In this document: positions 5,508 through 5,524 of the stretch, piece by piece
How the letters are laid out: each line of letters begins with the position of its first letter
How positions within the stretch are numbered: the stretch's first letter is position 1
DNA from: Paucimonas sp.
GTDB taxonomy: Bacteria > Pseudomonadota > Gammaproteobacteria > Burkholderiales > Burkholderiaceae_D
Length of the DNA: 5,524 nucleotides
Reading direction: 5' to 3'
NCBI GenBank assembly: GCA_029266815.1
Contig: JAQSWC010000151.1
Span: 1-5,524, forward strand
The notes under the pieces: generated by a model
The model's input: only the letters and a program-made list of their open reading frames with translations
What the model was told of the DNA's origin: nothing
Databases searched by the model: none
Translations under genes and position numbers: made by a program

Positions 5508-5524
5508 CCCCGCTGCACCTCCCG

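Overview
The window looks like bacterial chromosome from a proteobacterium, most likely a betaproteobacterium. Support comes from the protein flavour of MoaA, MobA, the aminotransferase and the NasT-type regulator, from CTGT-N8-ACAG LexA boxes, and from an IntI integrase resembling environmental and chromosomal proteobacterial integron integrases. A Nitrosomonadales-like host is a guess from recalled protein flavour only.

Positions 1-1095 are the remains of an integron platform. An AT-rich, structure-rich leader (1-333) holds a roughly 92-bp imperfect palindrome, two perfect LexA-box cores, alternative hairpins and a short direct repeat. It precedes an intI gene on the + strand. That gene is dead: it has three in-frame stops, and its C-terminal third, with most of the catalytic residues, is missing. 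The surviving part includes the segment that distinguishes IntI from other tyrosine recombinases. Under normal integron geometry any cassette array would lie to the left, outside the window.

Positions 1146-1767 (- strand) encode a NasT-type receiver-ANTAR antitermination regulator. Its N-terminal 35 or so codons are in a different frame from the rest, which fits a 2-base deletion near 1657-1664. It is divergent from moaA (1953-3059, GTP 3',8-cyclase), which is followed 7 bases later by mobA (3067-3663). The pair covers the first and last dedicated steps of molybdenum-cofactor biosynthesis, and an adjacent NasT-type regulator suggests a link to nitrate assimilation.

Positions 3726-5444 (- strand) form a convergent two-gene unit: a RidA/YjgF-family protein followed by a fold-type I PLP aminotransferase of the 2-aminoadipate/aromatic (LysN/ARO8-like) group. 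A candidate promoter with an inverted repeat precedes ridA at the right edge.

I see no tRNA, rRNA, CRISPR array or intact mobile element, and no convincing new multi-gene system. The most interesting material is the decayed integron: a dead integrase whose SOS operator is still perfect, a second LexA box, a large unexplained palindrome, and a frameshifted regulator next door.
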